A stretch of DNA of 64,000 bases from Hofstenia miamia (taxonomy: Eukaryota > Xenacoelomorpha > Acoela > Hofsteniidae), in NCBI GenBank assembly GCA_900660155.1, contig CABFPE010000185.1:926613-990612 (forward strand), read 5' to 3'. Positions within the stretch are counted from its first letter, which is position 1, and every line of letters starts with the position of its first letter. The position numbers were made by a program, and so were the translations under genes. A model generated the notes under the pieces. That model was not told the DNA's origin. It saw nothing but the letters and a program-made list of their open reading frames with translations, and did not search any database. Below, piece by piece: positions 36,180 through 49,388 of this stretch.

Positions 36180-38853
36180 TATCAATGGTGATCTAACATG
36201 TTTGTAATGATAAACATACCCTGCCAATTGGTGGCAAGCTTCCACACTTGATTTGCATCAGTAATCTGGTAAGGAAAATATGCAAAGACTTTGTCCCCAA
36301 CCTTGTGAGGTTTGCCATACAGTTTATGATTGAAATTCCACTTTTGACAGATAACAGATTGATTAGTATTCCAACAGATAGTTAAGTGTACCTCTTGCAA
36401 TTCATGTAACATACAATTCACAAAATTCTCTAATGTAGGTTTGTTATAATCCAGAAACATGATTGAAATGGGTGTACTCACCTCTTGGCTAAACATGGCC
36501 CTAAAAGGACTAACCTTAGTAGTTGCATGTATGGTGGTGTTATAAAAATACTCCACTGCCTCAATGACACATTTCTAATTCCTGCTGGCAGCTCAGGCAA
36601 GGGCAACTCAAATTAGCTTGATAACAGTACAGTTAAGTCTCTCAAAAACTCCATTGGACTGTGGATGGTACACAGTGGTAAATTCATGTAGTATTTTAAG
36701 CTCCTTCATCAATGTTTCCATGAGATGGTTTTTGAATTAGGCACTCCATGGGCCCAAACTTGAGAACCCATTCCTTGACCACTTTCTCTCCAATGACCTC
36801 AGTGGTGGTGCTGTCAAGGAGGATGAGTTGAGCATATTTGGTGAAATGGTCAATAAGTTCAAGGAGATACTGGTACCCCTCCTCATCATTAGAGAGCTTC
36901 TCTATATCTGTATTGACAACTTCAGTTGTATGTTCTGCAGCTCTGCTGTGCAGCTCAGCTCACTGCTCCAGAAAGTGTCTGTCTCCCTGCAACAGACAAG
37001 TTATTGATGACATCCTGCATGGCAGCCCTAATACCAATAGCAACATATCTTGCATTAAATGTTTGCTTGGTTTGAATGATGCCTAGATGGCCTTTCTCAT
37101 GGATTTTCTGTACTAGATCTCTGTGGAAGTATTTGGGAACTGCTAGTCAACTATTTCAGCTCCATGTATAGAGTAGGCCTGCAACAGTAGGTTTCCAGGT
37201 ATAGTGCTGAAAATATCTGTTAGCAATGGGGCTGAGCATATAGTTGGCATTGTTCAGCTTGGCAATGATCTCACTTAACACTTTATCATGGCATTGGTGA
37301 TGCATAATTTCTGTTTCAGTAATTTCTTCCTTCACCAAAATGGGGATGATCACATTTCCATTCCCACCTGAGTTGAAAAAGCAGAACTTTTTCAGACTCT
37401 CAACTAGGGTGAGCATTTCTGACTTGGTTACACCATAATTTAGCTTGGCATTACAGAGCTTGCAGCTGAAGTATTGGATGGGGCTCTCTTTCCCATCAAT
37501 TATCTTACTCAACATGCCACTGATGGCAACAAAACTAGTGTCACAGTCAATAAGAAATTCTTTTGAGTAATCTGGTGTATTTAAGCTGGGAATTTTTCTA
37601 AGTGTTTTCTTAACATTATCATGCTCTTCTTACTTGATCCAGCTCCATTTAAATTCAATGTTGTGCCATAGGAGGTTAGAGATGTGCTTCATCTTATTAG
37701 CTAACTCTGATATAAAAGTGCCATATTAATTCAAGAATCCCATGAGCCACTGTATATCATTATGAGAATGGGGAGTTTTGATTTTATTGAGATGGTCTTT
37801 CACATCATTCTTGATGGAGATACAACCAGGTTCAAGAATTCTTCCAAGAAAGGTAACATGAGCCTGTAACAGAGAGTACTTGTTCCCATTGACTCAATGA
37901 CCAGACTCATATAACAAGCTAAGGGTGCATCCAAGCCTTTCCAGATGCTTGGAAAAAGTATTACCAGCAATGAGAATATCATCCATATAGGCAGTTATGC
38001 CAGGTTCATGCACATTGGCTCCATTCCTAAGTATGTGGGTAACATAATGCTGGAAATTCACAGGGGCATTGCAGGGCCTAAAAGCCATATACATCCATTC
38101 AAAGAGGCTGTAAAGAGTTATGAAGGCAGTCTTTGAAATGTTGGAGGTCTTCATTGACAACTGCCAGTAGGCCTTACACAGGTTGAGGCAGCTGAACAAT
38201 TTCTATCAACTGGCGTTGTAAAGAAGATCTTCAATGTGCAGGAGTAGATATGCATCTTTTACAGTAATGTAATTAAGCTTTCTAAAATCAATGCAGAGGC
38301 AGTACTTGTCACCCTGTTTGGTGAAGACTGTGGGAGCTGGGTAAGGGCTATTGCTAGCTTGGATAATGCCCCTTTCTATGAGGTTGCTTAAGATTTTCTC
38401 ATACTCTTCCCAAAGGTTTTCTGGTACTCTTCTGATGGGCAAGCAAATTGGATGATCATTCTTAGTTACAATAGAATGCTGTTCTCCAATAGCCTGACCA
38501 ATGCTGATCAAACCATAGTTAAGGACCTCATAGTGCTGTCTAAGCAAATAGGAAAGCAACTCACACTCCTGAGAACTAAGATGTGGATGCATCCACTCAT
38601 TAACAAGGGGGATCCTAAGATTGTCACTCAGCTCTGCTAGATAATGAATAGCTGTTAGGATTGGTGAGCAGGCAGCAGCCTGAAATTCCAGACAAACTGG
38701 AGTTGCAACTAGTCTCAACTGAGACAGATCTATTTTGATTAAAGAATCAGAACTATTTAAAACAGTAACACACATCTTTCCTTTTGAAACAAGACAGAGA
38801 TCAGGTGAAAAGTTAATTCCACAGAAGCATTTTCTATTAAATCCAGAGATCAT
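36180..38853 (-). mobile_element. pol region of family B (RT to integrase)
   Basis: RT motifs: SLNLCKAYWQ-like and GITAYMDDILIAGN (YMDD box) near 37960-38190, and an upstream SIGQAIGEQHSIV segment. An RNase H piece (SPIQYFSCKL) lies near 37480. Integrase C-terminal phrases TTIHATTKVSPFRAMF and KPHKVGDKVFAYFP lie near 36290-36550. Part of a broken element. Confidence 0.85.
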
Positions 38854-38936
38854 GACATCTCCAGTATAAGCAGAGTTGGTGGTGACAGGAACAAGTCACC
38901 AATGATGAGGCTACATGATCATGCACTCAGAAAAAC

Positions 38937-40100
38937 TCAAAGAGATATCTTGGCTAGGGATGGTGGTAAGCTCTTGCTGATGTTAATTTTTCTGATGGAG
39001 ATGGTGTTGTTACCATAGTCAATGATGCATGAATTCTGCTCAAGAAAGTCATTTCCCAAAATTACATCAGATGGAAGTGGTTGACTACAAGTATTGATGA
39101 CAATTAGATCAACAACAAAAAGTTCCTGCTGAATGCTTAACTCTAAGTTCAGTATGTGCCCTTTGAGCAAAAGAGAATTTCCAAAGGCATCCAGCAGACA
39201 TTCAGTGGATGGGAGAAGGTTATTCCACAACAGACACAGCTTAGAAGAACAGGAATAACTGATGATTGAGGCTGAGGCCCAGGTATTGATGGTGACATTT
39301 ACAAGAGATCCTTTTATATTGACTGGGATTACATTAGTATGCAACAGCAATGTGATGACTAGAAAATTGTGTGCACATTTTCTAGGAGGTGGTGCTCCAT
39401 CTAGATTGACTGGGTAGCTAAGCCAACAGGTGACTCAAGAGAATATTACTGGTCTCCAGATTCCTTGATGATAAAACCTTCACCATCAGCAACTAGATGA
39501 ATAACAGCTCAGCACTGAGATTTAGTGTGCCTTTCTGACCACAACAGAAACAATGAGTATGCTCAAGTTCTATCTTTACAGTAAAAGTGATGGTACTCAA
39601 AAAAGTAGGAGGCTCTGGTGAAGAAGAACCAGCTTTCAGGTCTCTGGAATTCTTATCAATACAAGTAGTGTTATGCAGCATGTATATGATGCTTATAGCT
39701 TTACAGATAATTACACTAAGATTGTCCTTGAGGCATATGTACATATGAATGTCATCACCTCTTTTGAATGAAAGATCACAAAGTAGCGTTTTGTACTGAT
39801 GTTTGATATGGGGAGCCTTGTAATGGTCCTCAAAATATCCAATAAGAAGCAGATAACTAGTCTTCACATCTTTTTTAACATCATGTACTGATTATATTCA
39901 ATACCTTGAAGGTAGGTGGGAAATTGAGCACAGGCAAATAAAGTAGGGATCAAACAACAAGGGAGAAGCAATAGAACCAATTCCAGTGGTGTGAGGAGCA
40001 ACATTCAGGCTGCTGCTGCTAATGCTCACACTGGGGATACCCTGAGTGGGAGTCCCATTACAAGAAAAAACACTAAACTCCATTTAACAAAAAGAAACAA
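38937..40100 (-). mobile_element. gag and protease region of family B
   Basis: A Cys-rich knuckle remnant (HCFCCGQKG) is near 39530-39555. A retroviral-type protease with PSDVILGNDFLEQNSCIIDYG is near 39010-39090, aligning with VILGNDFLIKNSCVINY of family A. Part of a broken element. Confidence 0.8.
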
Positions 40101-40555
40101 CAAGAAAAGTAGTAAGAAAATTCAGAAAACAATTCCAACAATATGAGAGGGATTCCAGCCAGGTTTTGAGAAACAAAAACCAATAACAGTAACAGCACAG
40201 TGTAGGGTATGGTATTAAATCCAAATTCTAGAAGAACAAGACTACCACAAAGTAACAACCAAAACAAATAAAAACAACATTGGGTTCTTGATGATGGCTC
40301 CAAAGCACAGAACTGCAGTAAAAATAACATAAGAGGCAAAGTTATGCATCAATTGGCAGTGAAGTCAATTCACTGCCAGGGAAATCCATCCCAGCTGGCT
40401 CACACTAAAGAGAAAGACCAAGACCAAGTACAATATAGAAACAGTATCAGCTCAGCACTATGTTATAATCACCAGGCAGAAAATTAGATGACCACTTTGG
40501 TAACTTCAACAGAATAGAGTAGGGAGTTTAACTGACACCCTAATTTGTCCAGCAT

Positions 40556-40571
40556 CACGTCATGGTCACCA
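40556..40571 (-). promoter_or_regulatory. Primer binding site of family B, tRNA-Arg type
   Basis: On the minus strand TGGTGACCATGACGTG abuts the LTR. It matches the tRNA-Arg complement TGGCGACCGTGA with two transitions. Confidence 0.65.
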
Positions 40572-41648
40572 TGTAAAATCATGGGGGAGCTCTGGCTACT
40601 CTAGTGGTACTGGACAAATCAAGAGTTTAGATTGAATATTGCAAAGTCTACCATAGCAGAGAGTGCCCCACATTTCAACAGAACAGTTACATTGGTGGTT
40701 CACTGATTTTGCTTAACAAATAAAGAAATTCCATTCCAAAAAGAACTCTAGCAGAAACCAATTCACACAGCATCATGCCAAAGCCAAATCCTTAAAGCCA
40801 TCCTTACTTGCCACATTGTTAATTGTGTGTCTCAAGTATTGATTTCTGACTCAATAAACAATTTATCTCAGAGTTCTATTATCTCAGCTCATGTAAATAA
40901 ATAGTAAATAACAGGCACATAATTGCTGTGCATTCACATTTGCCAACAGCATATTATATTTGCAAGGTGTTGATTTAAGTGTATGTACAAAAGGGTCAAA
41001 TAAAAGATGTTATTCTCTACATCCCAAGTAACAATGATCAATGGGCCATTATTGGCATCATTGGCCAATATTGGCCAACCATTTGCCAATATAAACCATT
41101 AATGTTAGAAGGCAAATTGTTGGCAGTTATTGGTATATGAATGGCGTGCATATTGTTGGTAAATATTGGCTTTTAGTGGTGAATTGATGGTTAATTTTGG
41201 TAAATTGATGGCACCAATAATGAACCAATAATGGCCCATTGATGGCTTGCTACTTGGGATGTAACCTTAACCTAAAGCAGCCATGATTTGGGCTGTCACC
41301 ATTAAAGAGCTATTTGTCACCACAGACCTGGTGCAGTTTCCTCCTGAATTGTTGCTGGATCTTATACAACAATTATCATTACCAAATCTTTAATTGATGA
41401 AATCTAAAGGGGGTTAATAGATAAATAATTGTAAAAGACCAAATGCAGTAGAAGGAAGGCAAATTTATTGTGTGCTTCACTACATTGACTGTAACTTGTT
41501 ACCTGACTTGTTTACAATTTCAAAGCACAGTTTCCCTCACAAAGTTAAATGAGCAATTACACATAATTTGAATCAAGGGGACAAAAACTAACACTATCAA
41601 ATTAACTACAATCAAAATTATAAAAATTGATTAAAAGAAATTGATACA
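40572..41648 (-). repeat. 5' LTR of family B, with a MITE inside
   Basis: 1077 bp; subtracting the inserted 236-bp MITE and its duplicated AT leaves about the length of the partner LTR (836 bp). Confidence 0.88.
41023..41258. mobile_element. MITE inserted in the family B LTR
   Basis: Ends CCCAAGTAACAA and TTGCTACTTGGG are inverted repeats that continue through AATGGGCCATTATTGG. The partner LTR at 33861-33876 shows the empty site (CCTACATGTAACC), so the insertion duplicated AT. A TGGCC/GGCCA-rich interior has no coding content. A longer relative lies at 51295-51942. Confidence 0.85.
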
Positions 41649-41925
41649 AATAAGGTAGCAGCAAATCAAAGAATCAAAATGTCAAAAAAACATAGCACTA
41701 TTACAGAGTGGCAAACATAATAAGTTCATAAAATTAGGGCCCCAAGTGACTCTATAATAGCTCATGTTCATGAAAGTAGAAGGTACATTACCAAAACATG
41801 ACACTTTATTGTTTGGATTGAGTTTTGTATTTTCAGGAATTCAATCAGTTCTGGAGCATGTGTATATTGTTGACTAAATGCTCCAATTTGTTAAGTGACA
41901 TATTTTGATTTAGGAAGATTGAGGG
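41649..41925. other. Spacer between LTR elements, nothing recognised
   Basis: No match seen to either LTR family or to coding parts. Confidence 0.5.
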
Positions 41926-44900
41926 TAGATTCCAGCATGGAATTTCATTCAAGGAAGGAGAGTGAATTGCAAGCACTGCACATGCCAGCCAACAAAGAAG
42001 TAATATATGAGGAATTGGACAAAGACTCAGATGCTGAGAAACAGAAAATTATAAACAAGATTACAAAAGCAGTAACCACACAACTGCAAGAGGAGAACAC
42101 AATAAAGAATCACAGTAAACCTAAGTACAAAAATTCAATTCTACCACAACTACCAACCAGCACTACCAAAGTTCAATGGAAGGTTAGACAGCTATAACCT
42201 GACATTTGTCAAATGGCTGCAGATGTTTGAGTTAACAATGGCAGAATGAAAAGTAAGTGAACAAGCAGCAGCAACAAGACTCCCATTATATTTGACAGGC
42301 AAAGCTTCCCAACTTTACATGTTGTTGGATGCAGAAAAAAAAAGGAATTATGAATTACTGATTGGAGACTTCATAAACTACTATGAAAACAAGAGTTTCA
42401 AAAATCAATACCAAATATAATTCTAAACACAACCAAAATGAAAAAAGCTGATGCATTTGAAACTGCATCCAACAAGTCAAATGTCTACTAATGCTGAGCT
42501 CAAGGGAAAACAGATATTTCAAATATGACCTATTCTCACATATTTGCAAAGGAATGCCAGAAAGCATCAGGATGCAGTTTGAAATAAAGTGTGACGTAGA
42601 TGACAAGCTAGAAAGAATGATCTGAAAGGCAGTTGATATACAGGCAACCACTGAAAACAATGCATAGATATACAAGAAAGCTGCATGGCACAGAGAGGCA
42701 CCAACATGGAGAAATAATCTCAAACCATGTCCCCCAAACAAAACTTACAATGATATGAAACCAGAAAAAATCATAAAAGTTAAGGGGAAAGATGGAAAAA
42801 CAAGAAAGGTGAGAGAAAAAGATGTCAAGTGCTATGGCTGTGGACAAAAGGGTCACAAAAAACCTGACTGCCCAAGACAAATAAATGTTATCAGAGATGA
42901 AGAAGCATATTATGATGAAGAAGATATACTGCAATCAGAAGACAAAATGGATGAAACATTGCCAACCAATGAGAAGTTGGAAAACTAATCAGAATGCTGA
43001 CTCATAAAAACCATTCATCAAAATGATCCTGACAAATTTTGATACAATAAACACAATTATGATAGTGATCAATGGAGTAATGACAAAGGCAACAATTGAC
43101 ACTGGAGCAGCAACATCAATAATCATTGACAAATGTGTGATGAAGCTAGGTTTCAAAGTGAAGACTTGAATAGTTGCAACAAAAGATTAATTAATGCATC
43201 AGGAGAATATATCAACACAAAGGAATGATAAATGCAGTACAGATTAGAATTTCTAACACAACATTTAAACAGACATAATAACCTGTTGCCATATGAGGTC
43301 ATTCTGGGTGACAATTTCTTGACAAGAAATGGGTGTGTCATCAACTATGGGAACAGAACTATAAAGGTGAGAGAGGAAGAAATGGAAATCAAAGGAGAAC
43401 AAGGGAAACATAAAACAATTATATTTGAATTGCAGGAAGACATCCATCTACAACTGCATCTATGGAAGAGGCATACAATAGAAATGGAAGACGCAATAAC
43501 AGCTGACATAATGCTATATGACAACAAAGGCATCAACACTAAAAGAGTATCAATGCTGTCTAGCATCTGCACAGTCAAGCATGGAAAAGGAAGAATACCA
43601 ATCCTCAACATGACGAACCAAAATGTTAATCTAAAGAAATCTCAAGTAAGGATATATGGAAAGTACATTAAATCCAACATCAGATTAATTTGGAAGGCAA
43701 TAGGAGACAAGGATGGAGCAAGTAATTTGCACTGTCAATTCAAGGACTTGCAAATGAAAGCAGATAGTACTCCACATGGCTGACTCAACAGTGAGTGGAC
43801 AAACACCATCAAAGTTGCAAGTACTCCCAAAGGCTGACTCAAGAGCATAGGGACAAAAGCAGAAGAAGAAAACATATGCAGAACATCTAAGATAAAGAAC
43901 AAAGACTACCCACATCTGGATGAACAGGAAATCATGAAACTCAGGGAACTATTGGAAAAGCACAAACATATATTCAATTACAGAGAAATAAGTGTGGGAC
44001 AAGCAGTGGGTGAAACACATAGAATAGTCACAACAACAGACAAACCCATTAAGCTGCCAGTCAGAAGAGTGCCAGAACAGATGAAAGAAAATACAATCAT
44101 ATATTAGAAGAACTAATTGACAACAAGATCATCCACCCAAGTGAAAGCCTGTACACAGTGCTGACGGTGTTTGTGAAACAAGGGGATAAATATCACCTAT
44201 GTATAGACTTTCACAAACTAAATGAGGTGACAAAGAAAGATTCATATCCCCTACCACAGATAGAGGACATGATAGACTGTTACATTTTCAAAATTTGAAG
44301 AGAGCCATGGCAGATATCAAAGAAATGAAGATAGACAAGAATGCTGAATTCAAAATATGCCAAATTAATGGCAATTGAATTATATATGATATATATGATT
44401 TAGATAGTCTACAAAAAGAGGGATTCAATGAGAAATGCACAGCAGATATTAGAGATGAAAACACAAGAGAAAGAGTTCTGCCCCAAAGGACAGTGAGAAA
44501 TAAAGCTATATATGACCCTGAAATATGCAACTTAAATTTACTAACTGAATTTAGGAGTATAGAAGAAAATGAGGTATCTTCAAATGAAAAAGAGAGTGTG
44601 CAGAACTCAACAACCAGAGGAACTCTCAACCATGAACAGGGGAAGAAGAGCTTGCAGAAGTTCTCAAACCAGATGTCAACTCCAGGGCAGAAGGGATGTG
44701 AGTGAAGAGCCAACAAATAGATGACATAGAGTGAGAAGGCGTCCTAGTAGTCCCCAAGGCTAAATCAAGGGCAGGGAGACCAATGGAAAAAGGCTCTCCC
44801 ACCAGGGATCTGCACAGCCAATTCAAGGGCACACAGAAAACTGGTGAAAAGCAGCACAACTTTCCTTATGAGAGTCCATGACACTGATTCAAGGGCAGTG

Positions 44901-45184
44901 AGACACTTGGAGTTGCAGGGGAAGGTGTAAGTGGTGGAAGAACCATGGAGATGTGAAAGTGATTCAAGGCTGATGCTATCCCCACAGGAACCACAACTGG
45001 TCAAGTGCCAATAGGAGTAACTGTTAACCAATTCAAGGGTAAATCAGTAGAAACAATTAGCACAGATTCACAGCAAATGGACTGTGAACCAAGCACCAGC
45101 CAATTGCTGTTATGGATGACACAGCTACATGCCTTGGACACTACCTCAAAGAGAACTGTATGATCTAGAGAAAGAGAGAAATGC

Positions 45185-47150
45185 ATGTCTAAAATCAATG
45201 GAGAAACACTACACCCATATTTTATTGAAACAATGAAAATGCATTATAATGCATTCAAAAAATTATCACCAGAGACAAAATCACACATAAGAAAAGTCCT
45301 GAAAACTAAAGGTGGAAATTTACTGATAGTACTTGATGCCAACAACAGACAAAAAGTAAATGTGATAATAAGTTATCTGCAAGACATGAACAAGATGCTG
45401 AAAAGACCATACAAAGCACAGTACAAATCATTTTCAACAAAGACTTCATGCTGGAAACTACACAAGCTATGATGGCCTACAACTATCAGATAGTGGAGAT
45501 TCCAGAAATAAATATGGATGAAGAGAATCTAACAATTATACACATTCTGAAAAAAAAAAGAATATAACAAAAATCTGGAAAAGAACATAGACCAGACGCT
45601 ATGAATGGTGAAAGTACAAAAGGTAAGAGTGGTGATAATCACAAGATCAACAATCAGTGATATCCCAAAACACCTACTGGACTCATGCATGCAAACAGAA
45701 AACATTTTTCCTTGGGAGAAAACACCAATGGACACAACCATCTCAGATTTGATTAGATTAGAAATAGACTATTGGTCACATATTTGCAGAATAATGGTAG
45801 ATCCATGCATCACAATCAACCTATACAAGCAAACCAAAATGATAGAACTGATGGCAGATAGAGATGGAGTGGAAAAGGCCAACACACTATTCATAAAATG
45901 TAGCCTAACACAGAGGCAAGAACACCTACAACAGATTCAGAGAATATGGAAAAACATGAAATTGCAACAAAAAACAGAGGAGAGTTGGCCAGAGATAAAG
46001 ATTGAGGGCCATCAAGAAAATTCCATAAATCAGTAGAATTGGTACATACAGAAGTAAATCACACATATGAACTGAACACTAAAAAGGATTTCAAACAGTT
46101 GGTATTTGAAGAGAAAAATGTCCTGGAAATCTGATATAGGACAACAGCATGGATCTTAGCAATACTAACAACCAAAGATAAAACTCCCAATTTCACTACA
46201 TGTAAGACATAAACTTACAAAAGCAAAAAATTTGAAATAGCACTAGCCTGAAGAACTGGCTTCTGAAAGGTCACATTGAAAAGATTGTGTCACCTAACAA
46301 AGCAGAGAAACTGATACAAAGAATGGAAAAAATAATCAGCCATATGATAATGAATGAGAGCCTGGTGGGAAAAATGTTGATAGTGGACATGGCTAACAAA
46401 ACAGGAATATGTCCTAGTGAAATAATGATATTCAAAGAACTGATGAAGAAGTATATGTGGGGAGCAATGTCAGAAACACAGCTAAGACAATTTGACAACC
46501 AGCCATGGATAACAACAAGAAAGATTGTAAAATGAAAATTGGTAAGCACCAAGGAAATAAGAAAAGCAGCTTTACTGAAAAACGTGCAGAAACCACTTGA
46601 AAAGGAGATGGAGCAATATGAATGAGATAGTCCATGATGCACATTTACCAAAATAATAAGGAGTTTGGAAGTGATGAAGAAAGGCAGAATAACTGAACCA
46701 GTGGAAGTCTGTGAAATGGTAACTAAGACAGAAAGGGAGATAATGGAAGAGGAGGAGCTACTAACATCCTCACAGCTATTATTATCCCTGAAAACACAGC
46801 AGACAATAGATAGAATAAATATTGAGAAGTGGGGAGAAGTGAGCCCAGTGAGAATGATTGAATGGATAGACACTGATGATGAATGATTCTTAGTTGAAAT
46901 AAAGGTAACTCAAGAAACTAGAGAAATTAAGGAAAGAAACTTCCAGAATATCAAAGAGCAACAAACTGTAGCAACAATGAAGTTAATGTTTACAGAAGCA
47001 TTCACAAGAATGGAACTGGAAGAACTGCTCAAGCCATACAACCAATTGGCAGTAGATGTTGAATGCATAACATCAAGAATAGACATCAAGGAAGAAATAA
47101 AATACCAAATGGGAAGACCAGGAGGCTGAATCAATTGTTCAGAAAGCAGA
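45185..47150 (+). mobile_element. ORF3 region of the third Gypsy copy
   Basis: Aligns along most of its length with family A ORF3 (GETLHPYFIET, VLDANNRQKVNVIISY, ENIFPWEKT, VDPCITINLYKQT, CSLTQRQEHLQQIQ, NKTGICPSEI, KKYMWGAMSETQ, RINIEKWGE). Differences are often conservative. Part of a broken element. Confidence 0.8.
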
Positions 47151-47206
47151 CATGCTAGTACATGGAGAGTGAGCTGTGCTAAAAATAACGCAAGCTGAGG
47201 GTGGCA

Positions 47207-48233
47207 TGTAGCATCATCCAAACTAATCAAGCTGCTAATGTCGTTTTGGAAGAAGAATAAGATTGAAGACAAATTATGATTAGAAATATTATAAAATTAT
47301 TAGATCAGTTAGATTAATTTGTATTATGCAACCAAGAAACAATAAGTGTCAACTTTAAGAGATTAGTATCTGTTGATAATAATACTTTTGGCAAAAAAGA
47401 GGGGGCGAAATTGCTTCCATTATTTTTAGCTGCCATATTGGCAGATGAAAGTTCAAATTTGAAATTGACAGGTACTTTTCCAAATTTGCTATAAATAGAT
47501 TTGAAACCTTGTAAGCAATTGATAAAGAATTTTATTTGGAATTCTTATTTTGTTCTGTTAATACAGTTTGGATATTTATGACGATGTCAAGCTAAATGAG
47601 TTGTGTTTAGTTGTGGTCTGGATCCATCATTGAGATTGATTCTAGGGTCTTTGTGCCAGACCATGAATGTGCACTTAGGTCAAGTATAGGGGTTTTTCTC
47701 TTGTTTAGTTGACTAGTGATCATTCAGTACATGTATTAAAATAAATAAATTCAAAATACAGTTGGATGAATGAAACCTAGGTAATATATTATTACTATTT
47801 CAGATCCAAATTAGTGACTATAAAATGACAGATAAAGTGACCAAGCATGTACTAATTAATAATTGTAGGTTAGGAAGCTGCTCAATATTAAACTATTTGT
47901 TAAAGATTTTACAAAATAGAGTCAAAGTCAAATTGTGTCTTATCTTGAGTATACACTGAGCTAGGATAGGGTACTCATAAGTTATATCAATGAGCTGAGA
48001 GGTGGAACTCAACCAAGTGGATCATTAATGGACTGGTGAAACTGGATGTGGAGATCAACTTCAGGCAGGTGCCCAGTATTGATCTTTGGAGAGATTGCTG
48101 TATGGCTTTGTCACCTAAATAGTGAATAATTAAATCTGGTTATGTTATTGTAACAGAAGTAAACAAAAAATACAACTAACATTATAAAGTAACAAAGGAT
48201 AAACAGTAATAATGCCTGGTAGAGGATGTTACA
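47207..48233 (+). repeat. 3' LTR of the third Gypsy copy
   Basis: TGTAGCATCATCC to GGATGTTACA, 1027 bp, preceded by GCTGAGGGTGGCA as polypurine tract. The flank after it (CAAACTGCTT) begins an older antisense LTR piece. Confidence 0.88.
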
Positions 48234-48235
48234 CA

Positions 48236-48530
48236 AACTGCTTAGCTAGACATTTCAATTAAATAATCAAGCTGCAAAAATAGGTCGAATATGAAATAGC
48301 TCTGTAGAATTTATTTCATCAAATTTACACTGAGTTGCTTCTATTTATAGTATAATCAAAAACAAGTACCTGTCAATTTAAAAAAATTCATGTAGACTCT
48401 TCTGTGTGTTTGACCAAAAATTAAAGAGGAGCAATTCGTCTACAGACTTTAGTCAAATTAATTTATCAACAAATATTTGCTTACACATTAATTATATTTG
48501 CTTATTAAATCTTAGTTAGCTAATTTCATC
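48236..48530 (-). repeat. Antisense LTR fragment related to family A
   Basis: The reverse complement shows TTGACAGGTACTTG, ACTATAAATAGAAG, CAGCTTGATTATTTAATTG and TAGCTAAGCAGT in LTR order. It directly abuts the third copy, so that copy probably landed in an older LTR. Confidence 0.6.
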
Positions 48531-48574
48531 AAATTGGTTTCTAACTTTGTTATTTTTGATTTTGGTTTCTTTAG

Positions 48575-48696
48575 CAGCAATTGCAATGGATTATGCTAGA
48601 CAATTACCAACAGCTTTATTGAAAGATTTTTTGTTTCAATCCATGATCGCCTTGAAGCTGTTATTCACTCAAACAGATGCCCTACAAAATTTAGAA
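48575..48696 (+). CDS. Candidate internal exon, unknown protein
   Basis: A 122-bp open segment bounded by TTTCTTTAG acceptor and GTGAGA donor. It encodes a helical, leucine-rich peptide (DYARQLPTALLKDFLF, then ALKLLFTQTDALQNLE) with amphipathic spacing. A possible next exon follows a TTTTTTTTCAG at about 48801 (VAKIIFPMQ, then GTTTTC). I do not recognise the protein. Codon-like composition and the paired splice signals are the only support. Confidence 0.3.
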
Positions 48697-48859
48697 GTGA
48701 GAATTTTGTTACTAAGTGCTTATATTGTGTCAATTTTTAATTTACGTTTCCTATTTTGAATATAATTTTTTTGATTTGCTCAGTTGTTAATTTTTTTTCA
48801 GGTGGCCAAAATTATTTTTCCAATGCAAGTTTTCTCATTTTGAGTAAAAATTATTAGCC

Positions 48860-49385
48860 AATTGTTGTTCTATATATTTTATTGTATTAAATATACAGAT
48901 TTTCCCTTCTCAGTCAAAATTTTTAAGCACACTCTATACAATGGATTATCATTATTTATTCGAAATATCAAGGTGATCAAATACATATTTCCAGTACCAT
49001 ATGTACAGCATGTGCAACAAACAAGTTGACTAATAAAGCTATTGAAGAATTAATGAATCATTGTTTGCATTATTCACGCCACATTTACAAGACATTGCTT
49101 CTTATTGACAAATACAATTAAGCCTTGCTAAATAAAAATACCCAATCACAAAACGTAATTCTGTTGGATATGAATTTAGGCCCGAAACATAAGAGGATTA
49201 TTTAGGTTGTGATTAAAAATAATTTGCAAACAAATGATAATTGTTTATGATTGCTTACCCACGTATTTTTTGTGTAATGTTCTTGTCAAAAGTAGCTGCA
49301 CTCTCTATTACATTAATTTCTGCTATGCCAGAGTGCTCCCCAGATTATCTTCCATTAAGGAAAACAAAAAATGGTTGAAATGGAT
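48860..49385. other. No feature recognised
   Basis: AT-rich, no supported coding or repeat signal. Confidence 0.5.
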
Positions 49386-49388
49386 TAA

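Larger units (their letters stand above)
33420..41648 (-). mobile_element. Ty3/Gypsy LTR retrotransposon family B, broken
   Basis: Read on the minus strand: LTR (41648 to 40572), primer site, gag (about 40080-39490), protease (about 39350-38940), RT (about 38850-37890), RNase H, integrase (to about 36180), ORF3 (about 35595-34176) and LTR (34255-33420). Its proteins are clearly different from family A but collinear, including ORF3. The two LTRs differ by roughly 10-14% in aligned stretches, so this insertion is considerably older than family A. Flanks (GTAG left, AATA right) do not match. Broken, with many breaks. Confidence 0.85.
41930..48233 (+). mobile_element. Ty3/Gypsy element, third copy, family A relative, broken
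   Basis: Parts in order: gag (to about 42988, with knuckle CYGCGQKGHKKPDC), partial pol (about 43020-44710, protease with ATIDTGAATSII and some RT sequence), the GATTCAAGGG motif zone (44760-45045), ORF3 (45185-47150) and one LTR (47207-48233). No 5' LTR was found. Nucleotide similarity to family A is roughly 75-80% by eye, so it is a sister lineage or an older copy. Broken, with many breaks; pol is only partly represented. Confidence 0.85.

Noticed and set aside
33416-41652. Target duplication around family B
   Set aside because: Left flank GTAG and right flank AATA do not agree, so the original site cannot be shown.
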